Below, piece by piece: positions 1 through 8,815 of a DNA stretch of 62,806 nucleotides. The notes beneath the pieces were generated by a model. It did not search any database. It had not been told where the DNA came from and was given only the letters and a program-made list of their open reading frames with translations. The stretch comes from Oscillospiraceae bacterium (GTDB taxonomy: Bacteria; Bacillota; Clostridia; Oscillospirales; Acutalibacteraceae), in contig JAITRE010000022.1 in the NCBI GenBank assembly GCA_031288555.1, forward strand, positions 1-62,806, in the 5' to 3' direction. Position 1 is the stretch's first letter. The number at the start of each line of letters is the position of its first letter. The position numbers and the translations under genes are program-made.

Positions 1-414
1 GATACTAAAAATCAAGCTATTAAAGAAGCTGTAAACGTTGTTTTATCTTTAAATAAAGATAAAAAAATGAGAACACTAGCTTTACAACGAGAAAACGCTT
101 TAAGAGAATATAGAAGCGAAATGAATGCTCATATTGCTAAGGGCATAAAGGAAGGAATCAAAAAAGGGAAAAAAGAAGGCAGAAAAGAAGGAATGGAGAA
201 AGGTATAGAAACAGGAAAAAAAGAAGGAATAAAGGAAGGAATAGAGAAAGGTATAGAAACAGGTATAAAAAAAGGCCTAGAGACAGGTATAAAAAAAGGC
301 GAGCAAAAAGAAAAAATTGAAATAGCAAGAAATCTTTTAAACATGGGATTTAACAATGAGCAAATCATGAAAGCAACAGGTTTATCGCTTAAAAATATAG
401 AAAAGCTTAAGTAA
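1..414 (+). CDS. Rpn-family PD-(D/E)XK nuclease/putative transposase, C-terminal part only
   Basis: The reading frame is open from base 1, so the gene starts outside the window; only the last 137 residues are seen. The visible part begins with an Asn/Lys-rich helix leading into 'LQRENALREYRSEM', typical of the region after the nuclease core in Rpn (recombination-promoting nuclease) proteins. A long run of imperfect K-[KE]-G-x-x-x-G repeats follows (about residues 45-105), then a short C-terminal helix-turn-helix-like tail. Such Gly/Lys/Glu repeats are common in Rpn proteins of gut Firmicutes. The nuclease core is off-window, so activity cannot be judged. A hairpin terminator lies 16 bases after the stop. 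The family is assigned from the tail alone. Confidence 0.7.
   Translation, partial: DTKNQAIKEAVNVVLSLNKDKKMRTLALQRENALREYRSEMNAHIAKGIKEGIKKGKKEGRKEGMEKGIETGKKEGIKEGIEKGIETGIKKGLETGIKKGEQKEKIEIARNLLNMGFNNEQIMKATGLSLKNIEKLK
142..302 (+). repeat. Imperfect tandem coding repeats (KEG/KKG/ETG) in the Rpn gene
   Basis: Units of about 12-24 bases encoding variants of K-E-G-I-E-K-G-I-E-T-G recur. Two adjacent copies of 'acaggtataaaaaaaggc' (about 261-278 and 285-302) are identical, a sign of recent slippage or duplication. Because they keep frame and code for a helical linker, they are intragenic protein repeats. Confidence 0.7.
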
Positions 415-429
415 AAACATACAAAACCT

Positions 430-456
430 AGCATCCAAAATAGGATGCTTTTTCTT
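430..456 (+). terminator. Rho-independent terminator after the Rpn gene
   Basis: A perfect 7-bp inverted repeat, agcatcc / ggatgct, with a 6-base loop is followed directly by a T-rich run. It is the clearest intrinsic terminator in the window. Confidence 0.85.
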
Positions 457-1191
457 AATAAAAAATTAAGCTCTGATAGACTTTTAAGCTTAAATTTTTA
501 AATCAAAAATTAAAAACTCACTAGCGCCCTTTAGTTTTTTTACCGTAAATTTTAAAAATTAAATTTAAAATTAAAATATTTTTTTAAAATTATTTGAAGA
601 TTTTGATTTGACATTCGCTTTTTTAAAAACAAAAAAACGGAGTACAAAGGATGCATATTTTTAAATATAATTATAAAAATGGAGGTGGTGTTTTGTGTTA
701 AAAATGAAGATTTATAGTAAGTTTTAGAATAATTTATTTCGATATATAATAAATATAAAAATTTTATTAATTATACTGTTTATTCAATAGAATATACTAA
801 AATTAGAAGTAATTGTAGCAATAAAAGTGTTTTGATAATTGAACTTAGTTTAAAAGAAACAATTTTGATAAAATATTGAATTTTATAAAATATTGAAAAT
901 GCTAAAAAATCAAAAGAAAAATTTAAAAGATAAAAAAATTTAGATTTTATATAAAGATAAGTAATTTACGCATGTTTTGACATATGTTTTGAGAGAGTTG
1001 TTTTATGGCATGAGAGTAATTTTATTTTTGTGTATTTAGAACAACTTTTAAAGAAGTGTTTATTTTGGTAGATTTTTTTAAAGTAATAAGATACAATGCT
1101 TAGTACAATCAAATTTGTAAATTTGTATTGCTTAATGTTAGTGCAACATATATTTTGTGCTGAATTTTTTTAAAAAAAGGGGTATTTTGTA
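457..1191. other. Gene-poor spacer with a possible decayed small gene
   Basis: Very AT-rich. A near-perfect Shine-Dalgarno (ggaggtgg, 681-688) precedes GTG at 695, but that frame stops after 10 codons (727). A second frame is open from 733 to 879 and reads like protein (rich in Ile, Tyr, Asn, Ser, Lys). Together they may be a frameshifted remnant of a gene of about 60 codons, or the first part may be a leader peptide. I recognise neither. Nothing else stands out before the HD gene. Confidence 0.25.
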
Positions 1192-1791
1192 TTGGATTTC
1201 ACAAAAGAATTTAAAACTATTTTTAAAGAGAATATTAAGAGATCTGGTTGTACAGAGCTTTTAAATTGGCTTGAGGGGACGGATTTTTTTGTAGCGCCTG
1301 CTAGTGCAAAATTTCACTGCGCTTACAAAGGTGGGCTTGTTGAGCATAGTGTTAATGTCTATAAGGTTATGATTGAGAAGCATTTTTGCGAGCAGATGGA
1401 TAATTCTGAAAGTTTTGCAATTTGTGCTCTTCTTCATGATCTTTGTAAAATTCATTTTTATAAAGTGTCTATGAGAAATGTTAAAGATGAGAATACGGGT
1501 GTTTGGAAAAAACAATCTTTTTATATGATAGATGATAGTTTTCCATTTGGTCATGGAGAAAAATCTGTGTTTTTGATAGAAAGATTTATGAAATTAGCAA
1601 CGTCTGAAGCTATGGCGATTAGATGGCATATGGGTGGATTTGATGAATCAGTTAAAGGCGGTAGTTTTGCTCCTGGTTTAGCTTATGAAAGATATCCACT
1701 TGCTGTAAAGCTTGCTGTTTCTGATCTTGAGTCTACTTATATTAATGAAAAAAAATCAAAAAATGATAAAAAATTTTTTATACAATTTTGA
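1192..1791 (+). CDS. HD-domain phosphohydrolase-like protein
   Basis: 199 residues with a compact HD fold: H52 in 'VEHSVNV', the H82-D83 pair in 'ALLHDLCKI', H121 and H146 in the middle, and D178 near the end, the spacing of metal-dependent HD phosphohydrolases. Proteins of this size and pattern occur widely in Clostridia and their phages; the substrate (nucleotide, nucleic acid or other) cannot be told. TTG at 1192 is chosen because 'aaaaaggggt' sits about 8 bases upstream. The gene stands alone, where the secY-adk-map end of a spc operon would be expected, so it probably reached this place by rearrangement. Confidence 0.75.
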   Translation: MDFTKEFKTIFKENIKRSGCTELLNWLEGTDFFVAPASAKFHCAYKGGLVEHSVNVYKVMIEKHFCEQMDNSESFAICALLHDLCKIHFYKVSMRNVKDENTGVWKKQSFYMIDDSFPFGHGEKSVFLIERFMKLATSEAMAIRWHMGGFDESVKGGSFAPGLAYERYPLAVKLAVSDLESTYINEKKSKNDKKFFIQF

Positions 1792-2362
1792 TTTTAAAAA
1801 AAATTTTATTTGCATAATATGTTTAAATTTTTAATGATAAATGCTTTGTCTTAATGATTAGAGTTATTTGCTGTGTAGTTAATTAGCTAAAAAGTTTTTT
1901 GCTCTTTGGTGGCTTTTGTATTTAATTTTAAAGAAGTTTTTAATTTAAAGTTTTTTGTTTTTAAATGTGGGTTTTATAGTTTTTAAAATATAAATTTTAA
2001 TTTTTATGTTTATTTTTAAAAGTAGATATTTTAAAAAACGAAAATATGAAGAACCTATTAAACATATTAATTAAGGTGATTTGTAAAGTTTTGAAATTTA
2101 AAATAAAAAACTAAAAGGCGTAGTTATTTTAAAGTTTAAAATTCTACATGAAGTGGTTGTGTCTATAAGTCTAAACAAATTTTGGCTTTGAATTTTGGTT
2201 ATTAAATAAAAATTGTAATTTTTAAAAAATAAATTGTAAATAATAAATATAGAATAATTATCTGCAATGTGGTTTTATATTAAATTAAAAAGTGTTATAC
2301 TTACATATAAGAAGTGTTTTTTATTTTTAACTGGCAGAGGAATTTTAAGGGGGATTGCTGTT
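1792..2362. other. AT-rich spacer upstream of infA
   Basis: About 570 bases with no gene-like frame, RNA gene or strong terminator that I can see. No remnant of map or adk was recognised. A promoter for the infA cluster must lie here, but no box is convincing against the A/T background. Confidence 0.4.
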
Positions 2363-2590
2363 TTGTCTAAGCAAGATACAATAGAAGTCGAAGGTATAGT
2401 CGAAGAAGCTTTGCCGAATGCTAGGTTTAAAGTAAAGATAGAAAAAAATAATAAAATTAATATTATTGATGCGCATATTTCTGGAAAATTGCGTATGAAT
2501 TATATTCGTATTATACCAGGTGATAAAGTTACTGTTGAGATTTCTCCATATGATTTGAAGAAAGGCCGTATTATTTGGCGTTTTAAATAG
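2363..2590 (+). CDS. infA: Translation initiation factor IF-1
   Basis: 75 residues, full length for IF-1, a single OB-fold of the S1 type. The conserved core '[16 protein letters not shown]' and C-terminal 'GRIIWRFK' are present. IF-1 binds the 30S A site during initiation. TTG at 2363 gives the expected N-terminus [10 protein letters not shown] and has 'taaggggga' as ribosome binding site; the longer open frame upstream has no family match. It opens the cluster infA-rpmJ-rpsM-rpsK-rpsD-rpoA in the usual bacterial order. Confidence 0.95.
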   Translation: MSKQDTIEVEGIVEEALPNARFKVKIEKNNKINIIDAHISGKLRMNYIRIIPGDKVTVEISPYDLKKGRIIWRFK

Positions 2591-2622
2591 TGGTTATACT
2601 TTTATAAAGAAAGGAGTTTAAC

Positions 2623-2736
2623 ATGAAAGTTAGACCTTCTGCAAAGAAAATTTGTGAAAAATGTAAAATTATTAAAAGAAAAGGCAGAGTCATGGTTATT
2701 TGCGAAAATCCGAAGCATAAACAGCGACAAGGTTGA
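2623..2736 (+). CDS. rpmJ: 50S ribosomal protein L36
   Basis: 37 codons: [20 protein letters not shown] opens it, and the conserved zinc ligands (C-x2-C, then C and H near the end, in '[11 protein letters not shown]') identify the zinc-binding form of L36, which packs into the 23S rRNA near the peptidyl-transferase side. A good site 'aaaggag' lies about 6 bases before the ATG. It sits between infA and rpsM as in most bacteria. Confidence 0.97.
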   Translation: MKVRPSAKKICEKCKIIKRKGRVMVICENPKHKQRQG

Positions 2737-2762
2737 AAAATATATTTAATGGAGGTGTAAAT

Positions 2763-3131
2763 ATGGCTCGTATATCGGGAATTGATTTGCCCGGTGGGAA
2801 AAAAGTTGAAATTGGTCTTTCTTATATTTATGGTATAGGCAGAAAAACAGCTGCAAAAATTATTGAATCAGTTGGAGTGAGTTCTGAAATTAGAATTAAA
2901 GACTTAACTGAAAATGAAATTTCAAAACTCAAGGAATATATAGATAAAAATTGTAAAGTCGAAGGAGATCTTAGAAGAAACATTGCTTTTGACATAAAAA
3001 GGCTCAAAGAAATTGGATCTTACAGAGGAATTCGACATCGCAAGGGTTTGCCGGTTAGAGGTCAAAGCTCTAAAACTAATGCCAGAACCAGAAAAGGCCC
3101 AAGAAAAATTATGGCCAGCAAAAGAAAATAA
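2763..3131 (+). CDS. rpsM: 30S ribosomal protein S13
   Basis: 122 residues, normal length. It shows the N-terminal '[10 protein letters not shown]', the helix-two-turn-helix, and the basic tail '[15 protein letters not shown]' that reaches towards tRNA in the A and P sites. The start is ATG 2763, with 'ggaggtgt' upstream; this is 10 codons inside the longest open frame, whose extra residues overlap rpmJ and do not match the family. Confidence 0.97.
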   Translation: MARISGIDLPGGKKVEIGLSYIYGIGRKTAAKIIESVGVSSEIRIKDLTENEISKLKEYIDKNCKVEGDLRRNIAFDIKRLKEIGSYRGIRHRKGLPVRGQSSKTNARTRKGPRKIMASKRK

Positions 3132-3336
3132 AAGTAGTTTTATATAACTTATGGTATTTGATGACGAATGATTTATAATAATTTTTATTTAAAATTTTAT
3201 AAAGTTTGATAATGGTTTTTATAAATTAATAACGAAATTTCAAACTCAACAAAATTTATTATACACGTAAGGGTTTTGTAATTTAAATTGTTGATTGTGA
3301 TTTGTAAAAATAAAAAAAGGAGTGTATTTTAAATTT

Positions 3337-3747
3337 ATGGCAGTGCAAGGTGTTTCCAAAAAAAAAGGTGGTTCTTCACGTAAAAAGCGCGAAAAGAAAA
3401 AGATTGAGCGTGGTGTTGCTCATATAAAATCGACCTTTAATAATACCATAGTGACGATTACAGATACAAAAGGCAATGCTATATCATGGGCTAGTTCTGG
3501 GGAAATTGGCTTTAAAGGCTCAAGAAAGTCTACTCCTTTTGCGGCTCAAAGTGCTGCAGAAACAGCGGCGAAGGCCGCATCGGAACATGGCATGAGATTT
3601 GTTGAAGTGTATGTTAAAGGTCCTGGCTCTGGTCGTGAAGCAGCTATTCGTGCGCTACAAGGAGCTGGATTAGAAGTTAACATGATAAAAGATGTAACTC
3701 CGATACCCCACAATGGGTGTAGACCACCTAAAAGACGTAGGGTTTAA
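3337..3747 (+). CDS. rpsK: 30S ribosomal protein S11
   Basis: 136 residues with the family signature '[15 protein letters not shown]' and the C-terminal '[13 protein letters not shown]'. S11 forms part of the 30S platform next to the mRNA exit. Start: ATG 3337 is preferred from homology (MAVQG...), although the best Shine-Dalgarno (ggag, 3319-3322) is about 14 bases away, which is long; GTG 3322 overlaps that site and is unlikely. A 205-base spacer separates it from rpsM, unusually wide for this operon. Confidence 0.95.
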   Translation: MAVQGVSKKKGGSSRKKREKKKIERGVAHIKSTFNNTIVTITDTKGNAISWASSGEIGFKGSRKSTPFAAQSAAETAAKAASEHGMRFVEVYVKGPGSGREAAIRALQGAGLEVNMIKDVTPIPHNGCRPPKRRRV

Positions 3748-3807
3748 TTGTATTTTGAAAAAATTAATTAAATATTTTATAAATTTTAAAATAGGAGATG
3801 TATTTTA

Positions 3808-4434
3808 ATGGCGAGGTATGCAGAAGCTGTGTGTAAGCTTTGTCGCCGAGAAGGGCAAAAGCTTTTTTTGAAAGGCGAAAGATGTTATGGTGAAAAATGT
3901 GGTGTTGTCAAAAAGGCTTATGCGCCGGGGCAGCATGGTAAAGGTAGAAAGAAAAATTCTGAATATGGACTTCAACTTAGAGCTAAACAATCTACAAGGC
4001 GCTTTTATGGTATTTTGGAAAATCAATTTAGAAAATATTATGAATTGGCTGAGAAGAAAAAAGGCAAATCAGGTGAGATTTTACTTGCGCTTATTGAGAG
4101 TAGGTTTGACAATATTATATATAGACTTGGATTTGCTAGCTCAAGAACTCAAGCGCGGCAAATGGTTTTACATGGTCATTTTTTTATAAACAACAGTAAG
4201 GTTAACATTCCTTCTTGTTTATTGAAGCCGTCTGATATTGTTTCATTATCTGAAAAAAGTAAATCTAATTCAAATATAAAAGATATAATTAGTTCGAATG
4301 AGTCTAGGCCAGTTCCTAGATGGTTGGAGGTTGATCGTGAAAGATTGGAAGGAAAAATGCTTGCGATTCCTGAGCGTGAAGATATAGATTTTGAAGTTGA
4401 AGAAACTTTAATTGTTGAGTTGTATTCTAAATAA
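3808..4434 (+). CDS. rpsD: 30S ribosomal protein S4, zinc-binding (C+) form
   Basis: 208 residues. The N-terminus carries four cysteines, C9-x2-C12 and C26-x4-C31, the zinc-binding C+ type of S4. The S4 RNA-binding domain follows ('SRTQARQMVLHGHFFIN'). S4 starts 30S assembly and in many bacteria represses its own operon by binding the leader mRNA; no such site is evident here. ATG 3808 has 'ataggagat' upstream. It lies between rpsK and rpoA as expected. Confidence 0.97.
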   Translation: MARYAEAVCKLCRREGQKLFLKGERCYGEKCGVVKKAYAPGQHGKGRKKNSEYGLQLRAKQSTRRFYGILENQFRKYYELAEKKKGKSGEILLALIESRFDNIIYRLGFASSRTQARQMVLHGHFFINNSKVNIPSCLLKPSDIVSLSEKSKSNSNIKDIISSNESRPVPRWLEVDRERLEGKMLAIPEREDIDFEVEETLIVELYSK

Positions 4435-4667
4435 GGTGTTTTGTATTGAAAGGTTCGAAGGCAATGTTTTGAATTATTTTTTTAGTATAGTAATTTTGAG
4501 GTTTTGGTTAATTTTTGTTTAATAATTTGAATTTGTTTGAAGTTTAAAATTGACGATCCTTATGCTTTGTAATTTGTGTTAAATTATTGCAGTTTGCTAA
4601 GTTTGTTTGTAATAAGTGATTTTTTTAAATTTAAAAATTTTGCAATTTGAAAGATAGGGGGATGTTA

Positions 4668-5627
4668 ATGAATAATGTAGGGGAGCCTGTTGTTGAAATT
4701 CAAACAGTTTCTAACGACGGAACGTATGGAAAATTTGTTGCACATCCATTGGAGCGTGGATTTGGCAATACTTTAGGAAATAGTTTAAGGCGGGTTTTGC
4801 TCTCGCTGTTGCCTGGTGTTGCTGTTACTGCAGTAAAAATTGATGGGATCCTTCATGAATTTTCTGTTATACCAGGTGTTAAGGAAGATGTTGTTCAGAT
4901 TATTTTAAATTTAAAAGGATTAAAAGTAAAGCTTTATTCCGACTCTTCAAAAACTTTAACCATTAACACAAAAGGGCCAAAGGTGCTTACTGCTGGGTCT
5001 ATAGAGCATGATGGCGACGTTGAAATTCTTGATCCTAATATGTACATTGCTACTTTGAACAAAGATGCTGATTTGCATATGGAAATTGTAATAGAAAAAG
5101 GTAGAGGATATGTTCCGGCTGAGTTCAATAAGCCAAAGTCAGAGGAATACGGTGTTGGAACTATACCGATTGATTCTATTTACACACCAGTTACTAAAGT
5201 TAATTATATTGTAGAAAATACACGTGTAGGCCAAAAGATAGATTATGACAAGTTACTTCTTGAAGTTTGGACAAACGGAGTTTTGCGTGCAGACGAGTCT
5301 GTTTCTATTGCTTCAAATATTTTGACTCAGTATTTAAAACTTTATTCTAATATTTACACAAATGCAGAACAACCAGGATTTAGTTTCAAAACAAACGAAG
5401 ATACTCCTAAATCTAGATTTTCTGATATGACAATCGAGGACCTAGATCTTTCAGTGCGCTCTTCTAATTGTTTGAAAAGAGTTGGGATAGATACTGTGTC
5501 AAAGCTTGCAAGGATGTCTGAAAATGAAATTGCTAAAGTTCGCAATATGGGCAAAAAGTCACTTGAGGAAGTTAAGGCTAAGCTTGCTCTTTTTGGAATT
5601 ATCCCAGATTCTAATGGCCAAATTTAA
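4668..5627 (+). CDS. rpoA: DNA-directed RNA polymerase alpha subunit
   Basis: 319 residues, normal for Firmicutes. The N-terminal dimerisation domain shows 'HPLERGFGNTLGNSLRRVLL'; the C-terminal domain (from about residue 250, 'IEDLDLSVRSSNCLKRVGI') contacts UP elements and activators. Of the close starts, ATG 4668 is best spaced (6 bases) from 'ataggggg'. The gene ends the ribosomal cluster; rplQ, which normally follows rpoA at once, is absent. Confidence 0.97.
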   Translation: MNNVGEPVVEIQTVSNDGTYGKFVAHPLERGFGNTLGNSLRRVLLSLLPGVAVTAVKIDGILHEFSVIPGVKEDVVQIILNLKGLKVKLYSDSSKTLTINTKGPKVLTAGSIEHDGDVEILDPNMYIATLNKDADLHMEIVIEKGRGYVPAEFNKPKSEEYGVGTIPIDSIYTPVTKVNYIVENTRVGQKIDYDKLLLEVWTNGVLRADESVSIASNILTQYLKLYSNIYTNAEQPGFSFKTNEDTPKSRFSDMTIEDLDLSVRSSNCLKRVGIDTVSKLARMSENEIAKVRNMGKKSLEEVKAKLALFGIIPDSNGQI

Positions 5628-6233
5628 AATTTTATTTTTTGCAGTTCATCAGATTTGAAAAACTAATTTTTGTTTTAAATAAATGTTTATTTTTTATAAA
5701 TAGAAGTTTAATTTTGTATATTTTTAATTTAAAAAAATTACCATAGTTAAAAGTTTTATAAATTATATTTTATGTATGGTAAAAAATGATTTATATTGTT
5801 TTTTATAAATAGAGTTTTATCGTATTTATATTTTTTATATCGATGTATTTAAATATTTTTACACTCATACTATTTTTAAAAAGAAGAATTTGATTGTTTT
5901 TAGTTTGAGGTGGTTTTATTTATATTTTAAGAGTATTTTTAAAAATTATTTTTTAAGTTGTGTTTTATTTTGTCTTTTAAATATAGTATTTAATTGTAGT
6001 TTTTTGTTGGTCGAAATGAATATTTAAGCAGAAATTTACTAAAAATTTAGTAAATTTTTATTATACTTTTTTATTTGTATAAAATTTGTTTTTTATACGA
6101 AGATTTTATAAAGTAAACTGAAATATTTTATAAAAATCAAATTAAGTGGAAATACGAAAAGATTCTCTTATGTTATTATAAAATACGACGAACAAAATTT
6201 TATTTATATTTAATGTTATAAAGTGGTGATTGA
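5628..6233. other. Spacer where rplQ would be expected
   Basis: About 600 bases, extremely AT-rich, with no readable rplQ remnant in any frame. It holds an 8-bp inverted repeat (ttaccata 5738-5745 / tatggtaa 5775-5782) with a 29-base interval; with the A-run on its left it could only act as a weak terminator on the minus strand, which is not expected here. Confidence 0.4.
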
Positions 6234-7163
6234 ATGATATTTTACTACAAAACTATTGATGGCGAAATCACTCGAATTAATGATTATGAGTCAAATTGTT
6301 GGGTTGATTGTGTTTCGCCAAGCGTTGAAGAAACAAATTTTTTAACTCAAAGATTTGGAGTAAGTATTGATTTTTTAAGAGCGTCACTTGATGATGAAGA
6401 GTCTCCTCATATAGACTCTGACCATAAAAATACCTTAATAATAATAGATATTCCGGTAAGTAACATGGAAAACGGCGGTATTAGCTACAATACAATACCG
6501 CTTGGAATAATTTTAACAAAAGAAAATGTTATAACTGTATGTTTAAAACAAAATGCTATTTTAGATGAAATTTCTCACGGTGTTGTTAGAGGAGTTTACA
6601 CAGGATTAAAATCACATTTTGTTTTACACATAATGCTCAGAATGGCTACAAAATTTTTACAAAATCTTAAACAAATAGATAAAATGAGTGATCAAGTTGA
6701 GATTGAACTTCGCAAATCTATGAAAAACAAAGAGCTTATCCAATTACTTGAAGTGGAAAAATCACTTGTTTACTTTTCTGCGTCTTTAAAAGCTAACGAA
6801 ACTACTCTTGAAAAAATAATGAGAGGGCGTATTGTAAAACTTTATGAAGATGACAAAGAACTTTTGGAAGATGTTTTGATTGAAATAAAACAAGCCATAG
6901 AGATGTCAGGAATCTATCTTAATATTCTTTCGGGCACAATGGATGCTTTTGCTTCTGTTATTTCCAATAATTTGAATATTGTTATGAAAGTTTTGGCCTC
7001 AATAACTCTCATAATTTCCATTCCTACAGTAATTTCTAGTTTTTACGGGATGAATACGACCCCAAATCTTCCATTTAGCGATGTTTTATGGTTTCCATTG
7101 GCGTTATCGGGTGTTCTTATGGCTATTGTAGGAATTATCTTGAAAAACAGCAATATGTTATAA
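6234..7163 (+). CDS. corA: CorA-family divalent metal (Mg2+/Co2+) channel
   Basis: 309 residues. A large N-terminal cytoplasmic domain (alpha/beta, then long helices in the middle) leads to two C-terminal membrane helices (about 243-263 and 280-302) with the signature 'YGMN' between them, the selectivity motif at the mouth of the pentameric channel. CorA proteins carry Mg2+, and often Co2+ or Ni2+, down the membrane potential. ATG 6234 follows 'aaagtggtga'. Monocistronic, with large spacers on the left and a convergent gene on the right. Confidence 0.9.
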   Translation: MIFYYKTIDGEITRINDYESNCWVDCVSPSVEETNFLTQRFGVSIDFLRASLDDEESPHIDSDHKNTLIIIDIPVSNMENGGISYNTIPLGIILTKENVITVCLKQNAILDEISHGVVRGVYTGLKSHFVLHIMLRMATKFLQNLKQIDKMSDQVEIELRKSMKNKELIQLLEVEKSLVYFSASLKANETTLEKIMRGRIVKLYEDDKELLEDVLIEIKQAIEMSGIYLNILSGTMDAFASVISNNLNIVMKVLASITLIISIPTVISSFYGMNTTPNLPFSDVLWFPLALSGVLMAIVGIILKNSNML

Positions 7164-7227
7164 ATTTATAATAAAATTACTTAATTTAAAATTTATTATT
7201 TAAATTTAAAATGTATTGTATATAAAA

Positions 7228-8448
7228 TTATAAAATTGACAAAGGGTCTATGTGAAACCCGTCTTTAGTTATCTCAAGATGTAAATGAGGGCCAGTTGAA
7301 TTTCCTGTACTTCCTATAAAAGCTATAGGTTCTCCTGCGTCAACAACTTGGCCTACGCTAACAAATATTTTGCTTGCGTGAGCATATCTTGAAATTAAGC
7401 CATTAGCATGTTTTATAACAACAAAATATCCCCAACCACTCCCGCAAGGATTAGTTGAATTTACTTCAATTACAGTTCCTGAATTTATTGAAAGAATAGG
7501 TTCACCGCACGGTGCAGGTATATCCACAGCTTTATGGTAATTGCTAAATTTTTGCGAAACAGCATGACTATAAGGTACTGGCCATATGTTGTTATTATTG
7601 TTTGCTGAAAATTCATTACGCAGTACTTTTGCCTTGTTAACAATGTTGAAGTTGTTATTTGGTGAAATATTTTTAGGAGTATTCTCAATAAATGGAAGGC
7701 TGTAAACAGGCTTATTTTCAATAACTTTCTTATTATAATTCATTATAACATTTTTCTTTTCATCTAAATTTTTTACAAATTCATCAATTTTCTTTTGAAC
7801 TTTTATCTTTTCTTCTTCTAAATTATTTAATTCTTTTCTTAAACACTCTTGTTTTTGATTTAATTTTTCAAATGAAGATTCATTTACTTGCTTTTTATGT
7901 TTAATTTCATTTGTTGATTTTTCAAGATCATTAATTAACTGAATAGTTGTTTTGCTGATATCGGATGTAGCTTCTATTTTTTTAAATAAATCAGAAAAAT
8001 CTTTAGAAGATAAAAAAAGATCAAAAACATCTGTACTACCGGATTTCTCTATTAAAACTAATATTTGTTTTAGTTTGCAAAAAACTTCATCTTTTTCTTT
8101 TTGTTTAATCTCTATTTCACTTTGATTTTTCTCAATTTTTTCTTTTAATATTAAAAACTCTTCATTATTCAAACTAATTTCGTTGTTTAACCTCAATGTA
8201 TTATCTTCAATATTTTTCAATAAATTCTTATTTTCTTCAATATCTTTTCTCAAAAAATCAATAGAATCTCTTAGCTGTTTTTTCTCATTTTTTATTTTTT
8301 TATTTGTTATTTTAAGATTATTCTCCTCACAAAACGCTTTTCCTCTTCTGTGATTTGTCATTTCAATCGTTGTATTAATTGTCACAATTGTTAAAATAAA
8401 GGCCGATAATAAAAAAAAACTAACATGCTTCTTTGACACAATATCCAA
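7228..8448 (-). CDS. EnvC/CwlO-like M23 peptidase with coiled coil
   Basis: 406 residues. One N-terminal membrane anchor (about 10-30) is followed by a long coiled coil (about 45-240) and a C-terminal M23 (LytM) domain. The zinc ligands are complete: H305 and D309 in 'HKAVD' and H390 in 'HLHLE', with H357 as the catalytic base in 'YAHAS', so it should be an active peptidoglycan endopeptidase. The architecture resembles EnvC-type division hydrolases and clostridial M23 proteins regulated through FtsEX, but no ftsEX lies here. The start is TTG 8448 or GTG 8439; neither has a clear binding site. It converges on corA. Confidence 0.88.
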   Translation of the reverse strand: MDIVSKKHVSFFLLSAFILTIVTINTTIEMTNHRRGKAFCEENNLKITNKKIKNEKKQLRDSIDFLRKDIEENKNLLKNIEDNTLRLNNEISLNNEEFLILKEKIEKNQSEIEIKQKEKDEVFCKLKQILVLIEKSGSTDVFDLFLSSKDFSDLFKKIEATSDISKTTIQLINDLEKSTNEIKHKKQVNESSFEKLNQKQECLRKELNNLEEEKIKVQKKIDEFVKNLDEKKNVIMNYNKKVIENKPVYSLPFIENTPKNISPNNNFNIVNKAKVLRNEFSANNNNNIWPVPYSHAVSQKFSNYHKAVDIPAPCGEPILSINSGTVIEVNSTNPCGSGWGYFVVIKHANGLISRYAHASKIFVSVGQVVDAGEPIAFIGSTGNSTGPHLHLEITKDGFHIDPLSIL

Positions 8449-8815
8449 CTCTTTTCATTGATTTAGTTTTTAAAAGTAATATTAATATCCTAAAATTTTG
8501 AAATAGAACTTTTCAAAAATATAATTTTACAATTAATTTAAAATTATGGTTGTTGTTGCTTGTAATAATTTTTTATAAATTTTAGCTAAAACTTTAAAAT
8601 TTTTTAAAAATATGATACTTTATATTTCATAAAGTAATCTACTAAAAAGCGGATTTTTAAGCTTTAAAAACTAATTATTACTAATATGTAAACATGGTAT
8701 CACATTTATAACAATTTAGCAACTATTTTTTAATATTCATAATTTTAAGAGTTAGGCTTTTAAAACGATGTTTTTATTTAATCAAATGTGAGATTAGTGA
8801 AAGGTTGTTTAATTA
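8449..8815. other. Divergent intergenic region between the M23 and SDR genes
   Basis: About 370 bases separate two genes that are read away from each other. Both promoters should be here; no box pair stands out from the A/T background. Confidence 0.3.

Noticed and set aside
142..302. Short regular repeats that could suggest a CRISPR array
   Set aside because: The units vary, have no unique spacers, keep reading frame and fit the protein repeats of Rpn proteins.
129..434. Open frame on the minus strand opposite the Rpn gene
   Set aside because: It is the mirror of the Lys/Gly/Glu repeat codons, giving a Pro/Ser/Phe low-complexity product, and includes the terminator hairpin.
5738..5782. Inverted repeat ttaccata/tatggtaa as the rpoA terminator
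   Set aside because: The loop is 29 bases, and the only adjacent homopolymer run is on the wrong side for the plus strand.
5628..6233. Decayed rplQ after rpoA
   Set aside because: No frame shows L17-like sequence such as the conserved basic N-terminus; absence fits relocation.
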